Shown one piece after another: positions 23,167 to 30,244 of a DNA stretch of 30,244 nt; position 1 is the stretch's first letter, and every line of letters begins with the position of its first letter. The position numbers and the translations under genes are program-made. The notes below the pieces were generated by a model. The model made no database searches, had not been told where the DNA came from, and worked only from the letters and a program-made list of their open reading frames with translations. Source of the DNA: UBA1172 sp002457135 (GTDB lineage: Bacteria; Pseudomonadota; Alphaproteobacteria; Puniceispirillales; UBA1172); contig CBFIBR010000025.1 of the NCBI GenBank assembly GCA_965660935.1, forward strand, positions 1 to 30,244, in the 5' to 3' direction.

Positions 23167-23221
23167 TCATTAGTGAATAAGAATAATCAGACCGATAAGG
23201 TTTCGCTGAATACATAAAAAT

Positions 23222-23243
23222 GAAATGATTTTGAAATGATTTT
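23222..23243. repeat. Two 11-bp units (GAAATGATTTT)
   Basis: Two identical adjacent copies lie in the AT-rich leader of the second ABC operon, about 70 bp before the start codon. Confidence 0.9.
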
Positions 23244-23310
23244 GAAAACTTTCCTTCACTTTTGAGGGTTACGTTAAAGAATTATTAACCATCTCATAAA
23301 GAGGAATCCC

Positions 23311-25350
23311 ATGAAAAAGATTGCACTTATGGCTGTGTCGATGGCGCTTTTGAGCTCCACGGCAATGGCAAATTGCCCAGCCGTTACTGTTGCTGACTCA
23401 AAGGGCGTTGGCGCAGGTCAATACCCTCAGCAATACGAACTTGCAGAATTCGAAACACTGGCAAACTGCTCTCTGACCATGTCAGCCAATTCCGAAATGG
23501 CTGCCCTGAACGGCCAGATCATGGGCAATGGTGATCTGCCCTCTTTGGCGGAACGTCTGCCGGCTGAACCTCTGGTTGTTGCCCCTTACCAAAAGATTGG
23601 CGCCCATGGCGGCACAATGCGCGCCTTGTCCAATGCCAACGAAGCCGGCACATCAGACTTCCTTTCAACACGCCACGTCAATCTGGTTCGTTACGCTGAT
23701 GACCTGCAGACCATTGTTCCCAACGTTGCCAAGGGTTGGAAATGGAATGATGATTACACACAATTGACGTTCTTCCTGCGCAAAGGCCACAAGTGGTCAG
23801 ATGGCGCCCCTTTTACTTCGGCGGACGTGAAATTCTGGTACGATCATCTGTCAATGGATAAGAACGTATTCGAAAAGCCAAAGGATTATGTCCTGGTTGC
23901 GGGCGAAGTTATGACCGTTGAAACCCCGGATGAGACAACCGTTGTTTTCAACCTGCCGTCACCAAAGCCGGGTCTTCTTGCGCATTTCGCGACATCATAT
24001 GCGCAAGGCTTCCAGCCTAAGCATTTCCTTGGCCAGTTTCACCCGGCCATCAATTCAAACGCCGATGCTTTGGCGAAAGCCGCTGGTTTTGAAACCGGTT
24101 ATGAAGTTATCAAAGCCTATTACGGCAGCTCTGACTGGACCGATACCAGCACCCCGATGCTGAACAACCCGGACAAACTGGCCCAGCTTCCTGCGCATAC
24201 CGTGCCAACGCTGGAGTCACATATCGTGGTGAAGGAATCAACCGAAGGCCGTCACTATGTGGCCAACCCTTACTTTTTCCAGGTGGACACACAAGGCAAC
24301 CAGTTGCCTTACATCGCTGAGCAAAATGAACTCTTCATCAACGACAATCAGGTTCGCCTTTTGAAACTGGTTAATGCTGAAGTGGATTATAAAGCCCAGT
24401 CATTGCAGTTGGCGGATGCTCCGTTGCTGCTGGAAAATCAGGAAAAGGGTGATTTCACCGTTGACCTGCGCCCCCAGATTTCAGCGCCTGCGTTTTCATT
24501 CAACCTGACATCAGAAGATACGGAAAAGCGTAAAGTCTTTGGTGATCTGAACTTCCGCAAAGCGATGTCGCATGCCATCAACCGGAATGAGATCAACGAA
24601 GTCGCTTTCTTTGGCCAGGGTGAAATCACCCAGTATATCGGGTTTTCACCGGCACCAAGTTTTGCCGACCCGAAATGGCTGAAATATGCGACCGAATACA
24701 ACCCGTCAGAATCCAGGGCCCTGCTTGATAGCGTTGGCATGAAGGATACGGATGGTGATGGTTTCCGTGAGCTTCCAAACGGCGACCAGTTTGTTCTGAA
24801 CATGCAGTTCTCCACACAGGGCATCGCTGGTCAGGTTGTTGAACTGGTTGCACAGAGCTGGGCTGAAGTTGGTATCAAAACCACCGTCAAGGAAGTTACC
24901 CCTGATGAATACCGCTCTGCGCAGTCATCCAACAAGCTGGATGTTGGCATGTGGGAAAAGGGACAGCCGATTGCAATCGTGCTTGGCAATAACGAGTTGT
25001 GGGTGCCTCCTTATGAAAACTACTTTGGCCACCGTGTTGCGATGCTTTGGGCTGAATACATCGATTCGAACGGTGCCAAAGGTGTAGAACCTCCAGCCTA
25101 TGCCATGGACTTGATCAAGGACATCAACGCGTTTCAGTCAGCCACACCGGGTTCTCCCGAGGCTGCTGAAATCGGGGCGAAGATGGTTGAAAAGATGGCA
25201 TCCAACCTGCTGTTCATCGGTACGGTCAAGGCATCTGCACCAATCTACCACCGCAATGCTCTGAAGAATTTTGCTGACTTCAAGACAGCGTCTTACGAGT
25301 ATTACCGGACATACCCATATCGTCCAACACAGTGGTCGCTGGAAAACTGA
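23311..25350 (+). CDS. Large periplasmic substrate-binding protein, family 5
   Basis: This 679-residue binding protein starts with a clear signal peptide (MKKIALMAVSMALLSSTAMA, cleavage before NCPAV). The mature part has family-5 features: LTFFLRKGHKWSDGAPFTSADVKFW (in two parts), FRKAMSHAINRNEINEVAFFGQG, and the D-x-DGDG stretch DTDGDGFRELPNGD seen in large members of this family. At about 680 residues it is far longer than dipeptide-binding proteins. It fits the subgroup with long DppC-type permeases that includes oligosaccharide (AgpA-like) and other non-peptide ligands, so the substrate is open. AAAGAGG lies 6-7 nt before the ATG. Spot counts give 47-50% GC in two 60-bp lines, against 57-65% in two lines of the TPP gene. 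Confidence 0.93.
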   Translation: MKKIALMAVSMALLSSTAMANCPAVTVADSKGVGAGQYPQQYELAEFETLANCSLTMSANSEMAALNGQIMGNGDLPSLAERLPAEPLVVAPYQKIGAHGGTMRALSNANEAGTSDFLSTRHVNLVRYADDLQTIVPNVAKGWKWNDDYTQLTFFLRKGHKWSDGAPFTSADVKFWYDHLSMDKNVFEKPKDYVLVAGEVMTVETPDETTVVFNLPSPKPGLLAHFATSYAQGFQPKHFLGQFHPAINSNADALAKAAGFETGYEVIKAYYGSSDWTDTSTPMLNNPDKLAQLPAHTVPTLESHIVVKESTEGRHYVANPYFFQVDTQGNQLPYIAEQNELFINDNQVRLLKLVNAEVDYKAQSLQLADAPLLLENQEKGDFTVDLRPQISAPAFSFNLTSEDTEKRKVFGDLNFRKAMSHAINRNEINEVAFFGQGEITQYIGFSPAPSFADPKWLKYATEYNPSESRALLDSVGMKDTDGDGFRELPNGDQFVLNMQFSTQGIAGQVVELVAQSWAEVGIKTTVKEVTPDEYRSAQSSNKLDVGMWEKGQPIAIVLGNNELWVPPYENYFGHRVAMLWAEYIDSNGAKGVEPPAYAMDLIKDINAFQSATPGSPEAAEIGAKMVEKMASNLLFIGTVKASAPIYHRNALKNFADFKTASYEYYRTYPYRPTQWSLEN

Positions 25351-25365
25351 AGAACCCATTAATCA

Positions 25366-25400
25366 AATACGGACAAGCATAATCCATGCTTGTCCGTATT
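25366..25400 (+). promoter_or_regulatory. Perfect 15-bp stem-loop between binding-protein and permease genes
   Basis: AATACGGACAAGCAT (25366-25380) pairs completely with ATGCTTGTCCGTATT (25386-25400) around a 5-nt loop. No T-run follows, so it is more likely an mRNA-stabilising or partial termination structure that raises binding-protein output over the permeases. Confidence 0.8.
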
Positions 25401-25428
25401 CCAATAACAGGGCAAACAACATAACAAT

Positions 25429-26433
25429 ATGAAGCAATTTGGAAGTTTCATCGCAACGCGCCTTTTCTTGGCATTCACCACTCTGGTGATCGTTTCTTTT
25501 ATCGTTTTTTCATTGATGGAACTGGTGCCCGGCGATTGCGCCGAACGCTATCTGGCGTTTAAAAACACCCAAGGCAGCGGGATTTCCGTTGAAGATATTG
25601 AAGCCGAACGAGTGCGTCTCGGACTTGACCGCCCCTTTGTTGAACGCTGGGGGAAATGGCTTGTTAATGCGTTTCAGTTGGAATTTGGCCGCAGTTGTAT
25701 TTTGCGCGTTGAGATCAGCCAGCTTCTGGGTGAGAAATTTTTACTCAGTCTTGCTATCTGTCTGGCATCACTGGTATTTGCTTATGTGATTGCTTTGCCC
25801 GTTGGCATCATGGCAGCCGCATCAGAAAACAGATTTTTGAGAAACACCCTCAGTTTTGTGAGCTACTTTGGCCTGGCCATGCCCAATTTTCTGTTGGCAC
25901 TGTGCATCATGCTGTTTTCAACCGTCTATTTTGGCAATTCGATGACAGGGCTGTTTTCGGAAGATTATCGTGATGCGCCCTGGTCGATGGCGCGCTTCAT
26001 GGATTTCCTCGGCCATGTCTGGCTGCCCATTTTCATTCTTGGCTGGTCGGCTACGGCGTTTGCGCTTCAGACTGTTCGTGCGCTGGTTTCGGACGAACTG
26101 GGCAAACTTTACGTCACCGCGGCCAAGGCTCGGGGTGTTACGGGCTGGGCCTTGCTGATCCGTTATCCGGCGCGGCATTCGCTCAACCCTATTTTTAATT
26201 CTCTGGGGTTTGACCTCAACCGCATCTTCAATGAATTGCCCATCATTGCCCTGATCCTGACCCTGACCGATGCCGGAGCGCTGTTGATAGAAGCCTTGGC
26301 ACGGTCAAATGACCAGCAATTGGCCGGTGCGATCATCTTTCTGCTGACGGCCTCCATCGTGGCGGTCAATTTACTATCTGATATTTTGCTTGCTGCGCTC
26401 GACCCGCGCATCCGCAAAGGCATTATGATTTAA
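25429..26433 (+). CDS. ABC importer permease, DppB type (second system)
   Basis: This 334-residue inner-membrane permease has the DppB start (first helix then LMELVPGDCAERYLAF). The periplasmic linker contains GLDRPFVERWGKWLVNAFQLEFG, followed by five helices. The coupling loop is YVTAAKARGVTGWALLIRYPARHSLNP, then GFDLNRIFNELPIIALIL before the last helices. It pairs with the DppC-type protein encoded 9 nt downstream. The ribosome site is weak, which suits a gene behind a strong stem-loop. Confidence 0.94.
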   Translation: MKQFGSFIATRLFLAFTTLVIVSFIVFSLMELVPGDCAERYLAFKNTQGSGISVEDIEAERVRLGLDRPFVERWGKWLVNAFQLEFGRSCILRVEISQLLGEKFLLSLAICLASLVFAYVIALPVGIMAAASENRFLRNTLSFVSYFGLAMPNFLLALCIMLFSTVYFGNSMTGLFSEDYRDAPWSMARFMDFLGHVWLPIFILGWSATAFALQTVRALVSDELGKLYVTAAKARGVTGWALLIRYPARHSLNPIFNSLGFDLNRIFNELPIIALILTLTDAGALLIEALARSNDQQLAGAIIFLLTASIVAVNLLSDILLAALDPRIRKGIMI

Positions 26434-26442
26434 GCGAGGCTT

Positions 26443-27636
26443 ATGTTGACACCCGCACCTGATACCAAACCCCATGTCCCCATAGCAGACGATATTGAAC
26501 GCTATTACTCGGCCTCTCAAATGCAGCTGGTCTGGTCCCGCTTCAAGCGCAAACGGTCGGCCATGGCCTCGCTGTATTTTCTGCTGTTCTTTATTCTGAT
26601 CGGTTTGTTTTCGCCTTTCCTGTCGCCCTATGATCCGACAATTGCAGGGCGCAATAAAGATTACCTGAACGGCGCCCCTCAAGTGCCGATGTTTTGTGAT
26701 CATAACGGCTGTTCTGCCCGGCCATTTATCCACGCCGTCGAGCGGACACGATCAATCAAAACCAACTTCCGCTGGGTCACCGAAGTGAACCCGGACAAGC
26801 GCATCTATGTGACTTTTTTCCCTGAAAGCTGGCAATACACTGTTTTTGATCTTGAGATCAATCTACCCGGGGACAGCTTTGATATCGCACTGCCGGGCGT
26901 TGTTCTGGACCGCCATCTTTTTGGTGCCAAAGACGGTATGGTGCATATTTTTGGGACTGACGCGACAGGCAAGGATATTTTCTCACGAACGTTGCACGCG
27001 ATTTACACCTCGCTGTCCGTAGGGGCAATCGGTGTCTTTATTTCCTTTTTCCTGGCGCTTTTGATCGGCGGGTTTTCCGGCTTCTATGGTGGGCTGTTTG
27101 ACTCCATCACCCAGATGATAACCGACGCGATCAGGACAGTTCCGGCGATCCCTCTATTCATGGCGATCGCGGCGTTTATTCCTGACGAATGGAGTTCCGA
27201 GACACGGTTTTTCGTCATTGCCACGATTTTGGGATTTGTTAGCTGGCCAACTTTGGCGCGGCGCGTGCGCACCCATCTCTTGACCGAACGTACACAGGAT
27301 TATGTCCTGGCGGCCCAGTTATGCGGCGCCTCCTCTTTCCACATCGTAACCCGGCATCTTCTGCCCAGTTTCACCGGTTATATCATTGTCGATTTGATCA
27401 TCACCTTCCCTTATATGGTGTTGCTCGAAACCGGACTGAGTTTCATCGGGCTTGGCTTGCGTGATCCGGTGAATTCACTAGGGGTCATGCTCCAGAGCGT
27501 TACGAATGCTGACGTGCTGCTGAACTACCAATGGTATTTTATTCCGGTTGTGTTCTTCATTGCCTTGGTTTTGAGCTTTGTTTACGTCGGTGATGGCCTT
27601 GCTGATGCCGCTGACCCCTATTCGGAGACAAAATAA
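26443..27636 (+). CDS. ABC importer permease, long DppC/YejE type (second system)
   Basis: This 397-residue permease is about 100 residues longer than normal DppC. The extra length is a periplasmic insertion after the first helix (residues about 65-165, with CDHNGC, FRWVTEVNPDKRIYVTFFPESWQY), which is characteristic of the YejE-like subgroup. The rest is typical: IFGTDATGKDIFSRTL, the coupling loop YVLAAQLCGASSFHIVTRHLLPS and LSFIGLGLRDPVNSLGVML. Its stop overlaps the next start by one base (TAATG). Confidence 0.94.
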   Translation: MLTPAPDTKPHVPIADDIERYYSASQMQLVWSRFKRKRSAMASLYFLLFFILIGLFSPFLSPYDPTIAGRNKDYLNGAPQVPMFCDHNGCSARPFIHAVERTRSIKTNFRWVTEVNPDKRIYVTFFPESWQYTVFDLEINLPGDSFDIALPGVVLDRHLFGAKDGMVHIFGTDATGKDIFSRTLHAIYTSLSVGAIGVFISFFLALLIGGFSGFYGGLFDSITQMITDAIRTVPAIPLFMAIAAFIPDEWSSETRFFVIATILGFVSWPTLARRVRTHLLTERTQDYVLAAQLCGASSFHIVTRHLLPSFTGYIIVDLIITFPYMVLLETGLSFIGLGLRDPVNSLGVMLQSVTNADVLLNYQWYFIPVVFFIALVLSFVYVGDGLADAADPYSETK

Positions 27637-28667
27637 TGCCTCTGCTCTCTGTGAAAGATTTAACGATATATTTTAATACCGATGAAGGGCAGATCACCGC
27701 CGTTGAGGATGTCAGTTTTGACGTTCGACGTGGTGAAATTTTGGGTATTGTCGGCGAATCCGGATCCGGCAAATCGGTATCAACCAAGTCACTGATGATG
27801 CTGAACGGCCGTAATAGTCAGATCAGCCCTGAAAGCCGGCTCATCCTGGAAACAGATGATGGCCCGGTGGATATTGCCTCCCTGTCCCATGTTAAGGATT
27901 TGCGTCTTGTGCGCGGGCATTCGATTTCCATGATCTTTCAGGAACCTATGGCCAGCTTTGCGCCAGCGGTTAAAATTGGCAAACAGATGGTGGAACAATT
28001 GCTGATCCACACAGATCTGGATAAAACCGCCGCCAAGGCCCGGTCTATTGAAATTCTATCCCGGGTCGGGATACCCGATCCTGAGTTGCGATTTAATCAG
28101 TTTTCCTTTGAATTATCGGGGGGCATGCGCCAACGCGCCATGATCGCCATGGCCCTGTCAACGCGACCCAAATTGCTTATTGCGGACGAGCCGACCACGG
28201 CCCTCGATGTCACCATCCAGGCTCAGGTGCTGGCACTGATCAAAGATCTGGTTGCCGAATTTGATATGTCGGTCATTTTGATCACTCATGATCTGGGCGT
28301 GATTGCGCAAACCGCCGATCGGGTAGCGGTGATGTATCTGGGCCGTATTGTCGAACAGGGTACCACTCGGGATGTCATCACATCACCCCAGCATCCCTAT
28401 ACTCAGGGCCTGATAAATTCTCGGCCGTCCCTTGATCATTTCGAAGACCCGTTAACGCCACTATCGGGCGATCTGCCCTCGCCCCTTGAGCGGCCGCAGG
28501 GCTGTGTTTTCCATACCAGATGCGCTCATGCCATCAAGGGCCTCTGCGATACGCAAAAACCACCGGTGATTGGCGTGGCCGGTCAGGACCCCACAGACGA
28601 AGATGCCCATAACACAAGCTGCCATTTATTATCGCCCTCAGCATCAGAACAGGTATTGGTATCATGA
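27636..28667 (+). CDS. ABC importer ATPase, DppD type (second system)
   Basis: This 343-residue ATPase has Walker A GESGSGKS (about 40-47), Q-loop IFQEPMAS, signature ELSGGMRQR, Walker B LLIADEPTTALD and switch His in ITHDLGV. The C-terminal extension with a Cys motif (GCVFHTRCAHAIKGLC) is typical of Dpp/Opp ATPases and a probable metal-cluster site. It overlaps the next gene by 4 nt (ATGA). Unlike the first importer in this window, the two ATPases are separate chains. Confidence 0.95.
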   Translation: MPLLSVKDLTIYFNTDEGQITAVEDVSFDVRRGEILGIVGESGSGKSVSTKSLMMLNGRNSQISPESRLILETDDGPVDIASLSHVKDLRLVRGHSISMIFQEPMASFAPAVKIGKQMVEQLLIHTDLDKTAAKARSIEILSRVGIPDPELRFNQFSFELSGGMRQRAMIAMALSTRPKLLIADEPTTALDVTIQAQVLALIKDLVAEFDMSVILITHDLGVIAQTADRVAVMYLGRIVEQGTTRDVITSPQHPYTQGLINSRPSLDHFEDPLTPLSGDLPSPLERPQGCVFHTRCAHAIKGLCDTQKPPVIGVAGQDPTDEDAHNTSCHLLSPSASEQVLVS

Positions 28668-29653
28668 GCGCGTTAATCGACATTGATAATCTCAGCGTAA
28701 GCTATCAGATTGGCAGCAGTTTTTTTGGTGCGCGCCAGAAGATTGAGGTGCTGTCCGATATTTCCCTGCAGATTAAAAAAGGGCAATTCTTTGGGCTGGT
28801 TGGTGAATCTGGCTCGGGCAAATCTACTTTGGGCAAAGCGCTGTTGCAAGCCGCCCCCATCAGCGGTGGCCGGATCACATCACATATCACGGACACCCCT
28901 CTGGAGGTTGCAAGCCTGAAGGGTCAGGCCCTGAAAGATTACCGCAAATCTGCACAAATGATTTTTCAGGACCCTTATTCATCCCTCAATCCGCGAATGA
29001 CGATCCGTGATATCATCGCAGAACCTCTCGAGGTTATGGGTCTGGCGCAATCGCGGGAGGAAACTGATCAGAAAGTCCGTGAGATCGCCAGGCAATGCCG
29101 CCTGAACCTCGAACACCTGCGCCGATTTCCCCATGCATTTTCCGGCGGTCAGCGACAACGCATAGCTATTGCTCGCGCCCTTGTTTCCGAACCTGAGCTG
29201 ATTATCGCTGATGAAAGCGTCGCCGCCCTTGATGTCTCGACGCAAGCGGATATTCTCAACCTGCTTAAATCCATTCAATCCTCGAAAGGGCTGACTTTCT
29301 TTTTTATCTCCCATGATCTGAGCGTGGTTGCCCATGTCTGTGATGTTGTTGCGGTGATGTATCTGGGACAGATTGTTGAGATAGCACCCAAAAAATCGCT
29401 GTTTGCGATGCCGCGCCACCCCTATACCAAGGCTTTGCTGGCATCTGTCCCAAGCCTTGATCTTGATCAAAAGCTGGAACCCAACCTGATCGAAGGGGAA
29501 ATACCATCCGTCGCCGCGCCTCCAGAAGGATGCCGTATCCATACCCGTTGCCCGCACGCAACCGCGCTCTGCATATCAACACCGCCAATGATGCAACAGG
29601 ATGAAGCCGGCCATAGCGTAGCCTGCCATCACTGGGCAACACTGCCCGCATAA
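28664..29653 (+). CDS. ABC importer ATPase, DppF type (second system)
   Basis: This 329-residue ATPase has Walker A GESGSGKST, Q-loop IFQDPYSSLNPRMTI, signature FSGGQRQR, Walker B LIIADESVAALD (Ser where Pro is usual, common in DppF) and ISHDLSV. The tail ends GCRIHTRCPHATALC. It is the last gene of a complete five-gene import operon (binding protein, two permeases, two ATPases). Confidence 0.95.
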   Translation: MSALIDIDNLSVSYQIGSSFFGARQKIEVLSDISLQIKKGQFFGLVGESGSGKSTLGKALLQAAPISGGRITSHITDTPLEVASLKGQALKDYRKSAQMIFQDPYSSLNPRMTIRDIIAEPLEVMGLAQSREETDQKVREIARQCRLNLEHLRRFPHAFSGGQRQRIAIARALVSEPELIIADESVAALDVSTQADILNLLKSIQSSKGLTFFFISHDLSVVAHVCDVVAVMYLGQIVEIAPKKSLFAMPRHPYTKALLASVPSLDLDQKLEPNLIEGEIPSVAAPPEGCRIHTRCPHATALCISTPPMMQQDEAGHSVACHHWATLPA

Positions 29654-29820
29654 AGAGGGATCCTGATCTGGCTCCCTCCATCCAATGTTATGAGAATAAA
29701 CGAAAGTGACCCCGGGACGCTATAAGATCGCGCCCTAGAACATCACCCTCCATTCCGAACGTTCATCGTTTGGAAACAGTCACTTGAACCACAGCCCGAG
29801 AAGCTTGAAACTTTGGAAAA

Positions 29821-29836
29821 TGGTGCCCAGGGGCGG
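29821..29836 (-). repeat. Right copy of 16-bp direct repeat resembling a tRNA 3' end (possible attR)
   Basis: Identical to 23036-23051. Both copies are preceded by CTTTGG within about 10 bp. Looking further into the minus strand, no T-arm (TTCGA) or cloverleaf follows, so only the acceptor end is present. Confidence 0.5.
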
Positions 29837-29928
29837 TATTGGTTCCGTGTGCATGTACCAACTAGCAGCCTTGATTGAAGCTATGCCTAGAATCTCATTC
29901 ATCACATGTGCAGTCAAGATGCATCAAA

Positions 29929-30007
29929 GACCTACCCTGTGACCTACCCAAAGAATGTCACACCAAGATGCGCATTGTTGCTTCTACCCAAATGTCACGC
30001 CGTGACA
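29929..30007. repeat. CTACCC / TGTCAC iteron-like cluster
   Basis: GACCTACCC (29929-29937), GTGACCTACCC (29939-29949), CTACCCAAAGAATGTCAC (29944-29961) and CTACCCAAATGTCAC (29984-29998) are related direct copies. The last runs into a perfect dyad TGTCACG-C-CGTGACA (29993-30007). An inverted copy, GGGTAGGGTCAC, lies at 30148-30159. Confidence 0.6.
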
Positions 30008-30244
30008 AAATAGACGGGGGCTTGGGCCAGACCGGGTGTACCCGTATTATATACACAGCCAATTGCACACATCAGGTATTTACACTGGTAACCACTTATC
30101 AGTTGTCGTTTAGAGCAATCCAATAGGTCACTGACATGCCCATTTGCGGGTAGGGTCACTGTCGGTGCTTGCAATTTAGCGGGGGCATTTAGGTGTCCGT
30201 AGGCTGCTATACCCCCAAAGTGCTATATATACCTATTAGCTTAT

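Larger units (their letters stand above)
22999..23310. other. Intergenic region with tRNA-like repeat and micro-repeats
   Basis: This 312-bp gap contains the 16-bp tRNA-3'-end-like repeat (23036-23051), a duplicated GGCAACTTCT-like decamer (about 23110-23129), a hexamer array (23137-23166) and an 11-bp duplication (23222-23243). No gene is seen. Its last part should hold the promoter of the second ABC operon, but no clear -35/-10 pair stands out. Confidence 0.6.
29654..30244. other. 591-bp non-coding end region with att-like site and repeated motifs
   Basis: No convincing gene is present. It holds a weak stem just after the ATPase stop (GAGGGA 29655-29660 with TCCCTC 29673-29678, no T-run), the right copy of the 16-bp repeat (29821-29836), a cluster of CTACCC/GTGAC motifs (29929-30007 and an inverted copy near 30148-30159), and AT-rich promoter-like stretches near 30046-30056 and 30222-30240. 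A gene probably begins beyond the window. Confidence 0.6.

Noticed and set aside
29821..29900. Complete tRNA gene at the right 16-bp repeat
   Set aside because: Only the acceptor 3' end matches; there is no TTCGA loop, anticodon arm or matching 5' acceptor strand.
29875..30126. 83-aa plus-strand open frame
   Set aside because: It needs a TTG start, lacks a ribosome site, has a composition unlike the other proteins here and runs through the repeated CTACCC motifs.

Overview
The window looks like chromosomal DNA of a marine alphaproteobacterium. A SAR116 (Puniceispirillum-like) relative is my best guess, from the combination of DMSP/methanethiol genes, several peptide-type ABC importers, and codon use and GC that are moderate rather than extreme. 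This is inference; no rRNA or complete tRNA gene is present to confirm it.

Layout. 1-621 (-): 3'-truncated cupin DMSP lyase, divergent from a DMT/EamA permease (760-1734 +). 2097-3634 (+): isocitrate lyase plus a 77-aa partner, closed by a strong hairpin terminator whose tail has been tandemly copied. 3824-4723 (+): HNH endonuclease. 4857-5770: small GYD protein (-) and a divergent orphan 104-aa protein (+). 5799-6635 (-): alpha/beta hydrolase. 6828-10942: type II sulfide:quinone oxidoreductase (-) divergent from methanethiol oxidase, a 2Fe-2S ferredoxin and a DUF2182 membrane protein (+). 10986-16440 (-): peptide ABC importer with a fused double ATPase, divergent from peptidase E (16701-17471 +). 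17480-18397 (-): LysR regulator divergent from an unusual four-gene set (18515-22998 +): FMN 2-hydroxyacid dehydrogenase, TPP-dependent 2-oxoacid enzyme, HIU-hydrolase/transthyretin-like protein, and DmdA-type THF demethylase. 23311-29653 (+): a second, complete family-5 ABC importer with different base composition, bracketed by 16-bp direct repeats that look like a tRNA-Phe 3' end. 29654-30244: no convincing gene, but repeated motifs.

How it fits together. Three steps of organosulfur breakdown lie within 30 kb: DMSP cleavage (lyase, giving DMS and acrylate), a DMSP-demethylase-type enzyme (the route that ends in methanethiol), and methanethiol oxidation to formaldehyde, H2O2 and sulfide, followed by sulfide oxidation to the quinone pool. 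Isocitrate lyase would let the cell grow on the C2/C3 products. The most novel candidate is the LysR-controlled hydroxyacid dehydrogenase / TPP enzyme / HIUase-like / DmdA-like cluster, which could be an undescribed route for a sulfonium or N-methyl 2-hydroxyacid.

A second theme is structural. At least eight short tandem arrays (units of 6-21 bp, often three copies) sit at gene ends or in frame inside the DMSP lyase gene, so recent slippage-type duplication seems common in this genome.
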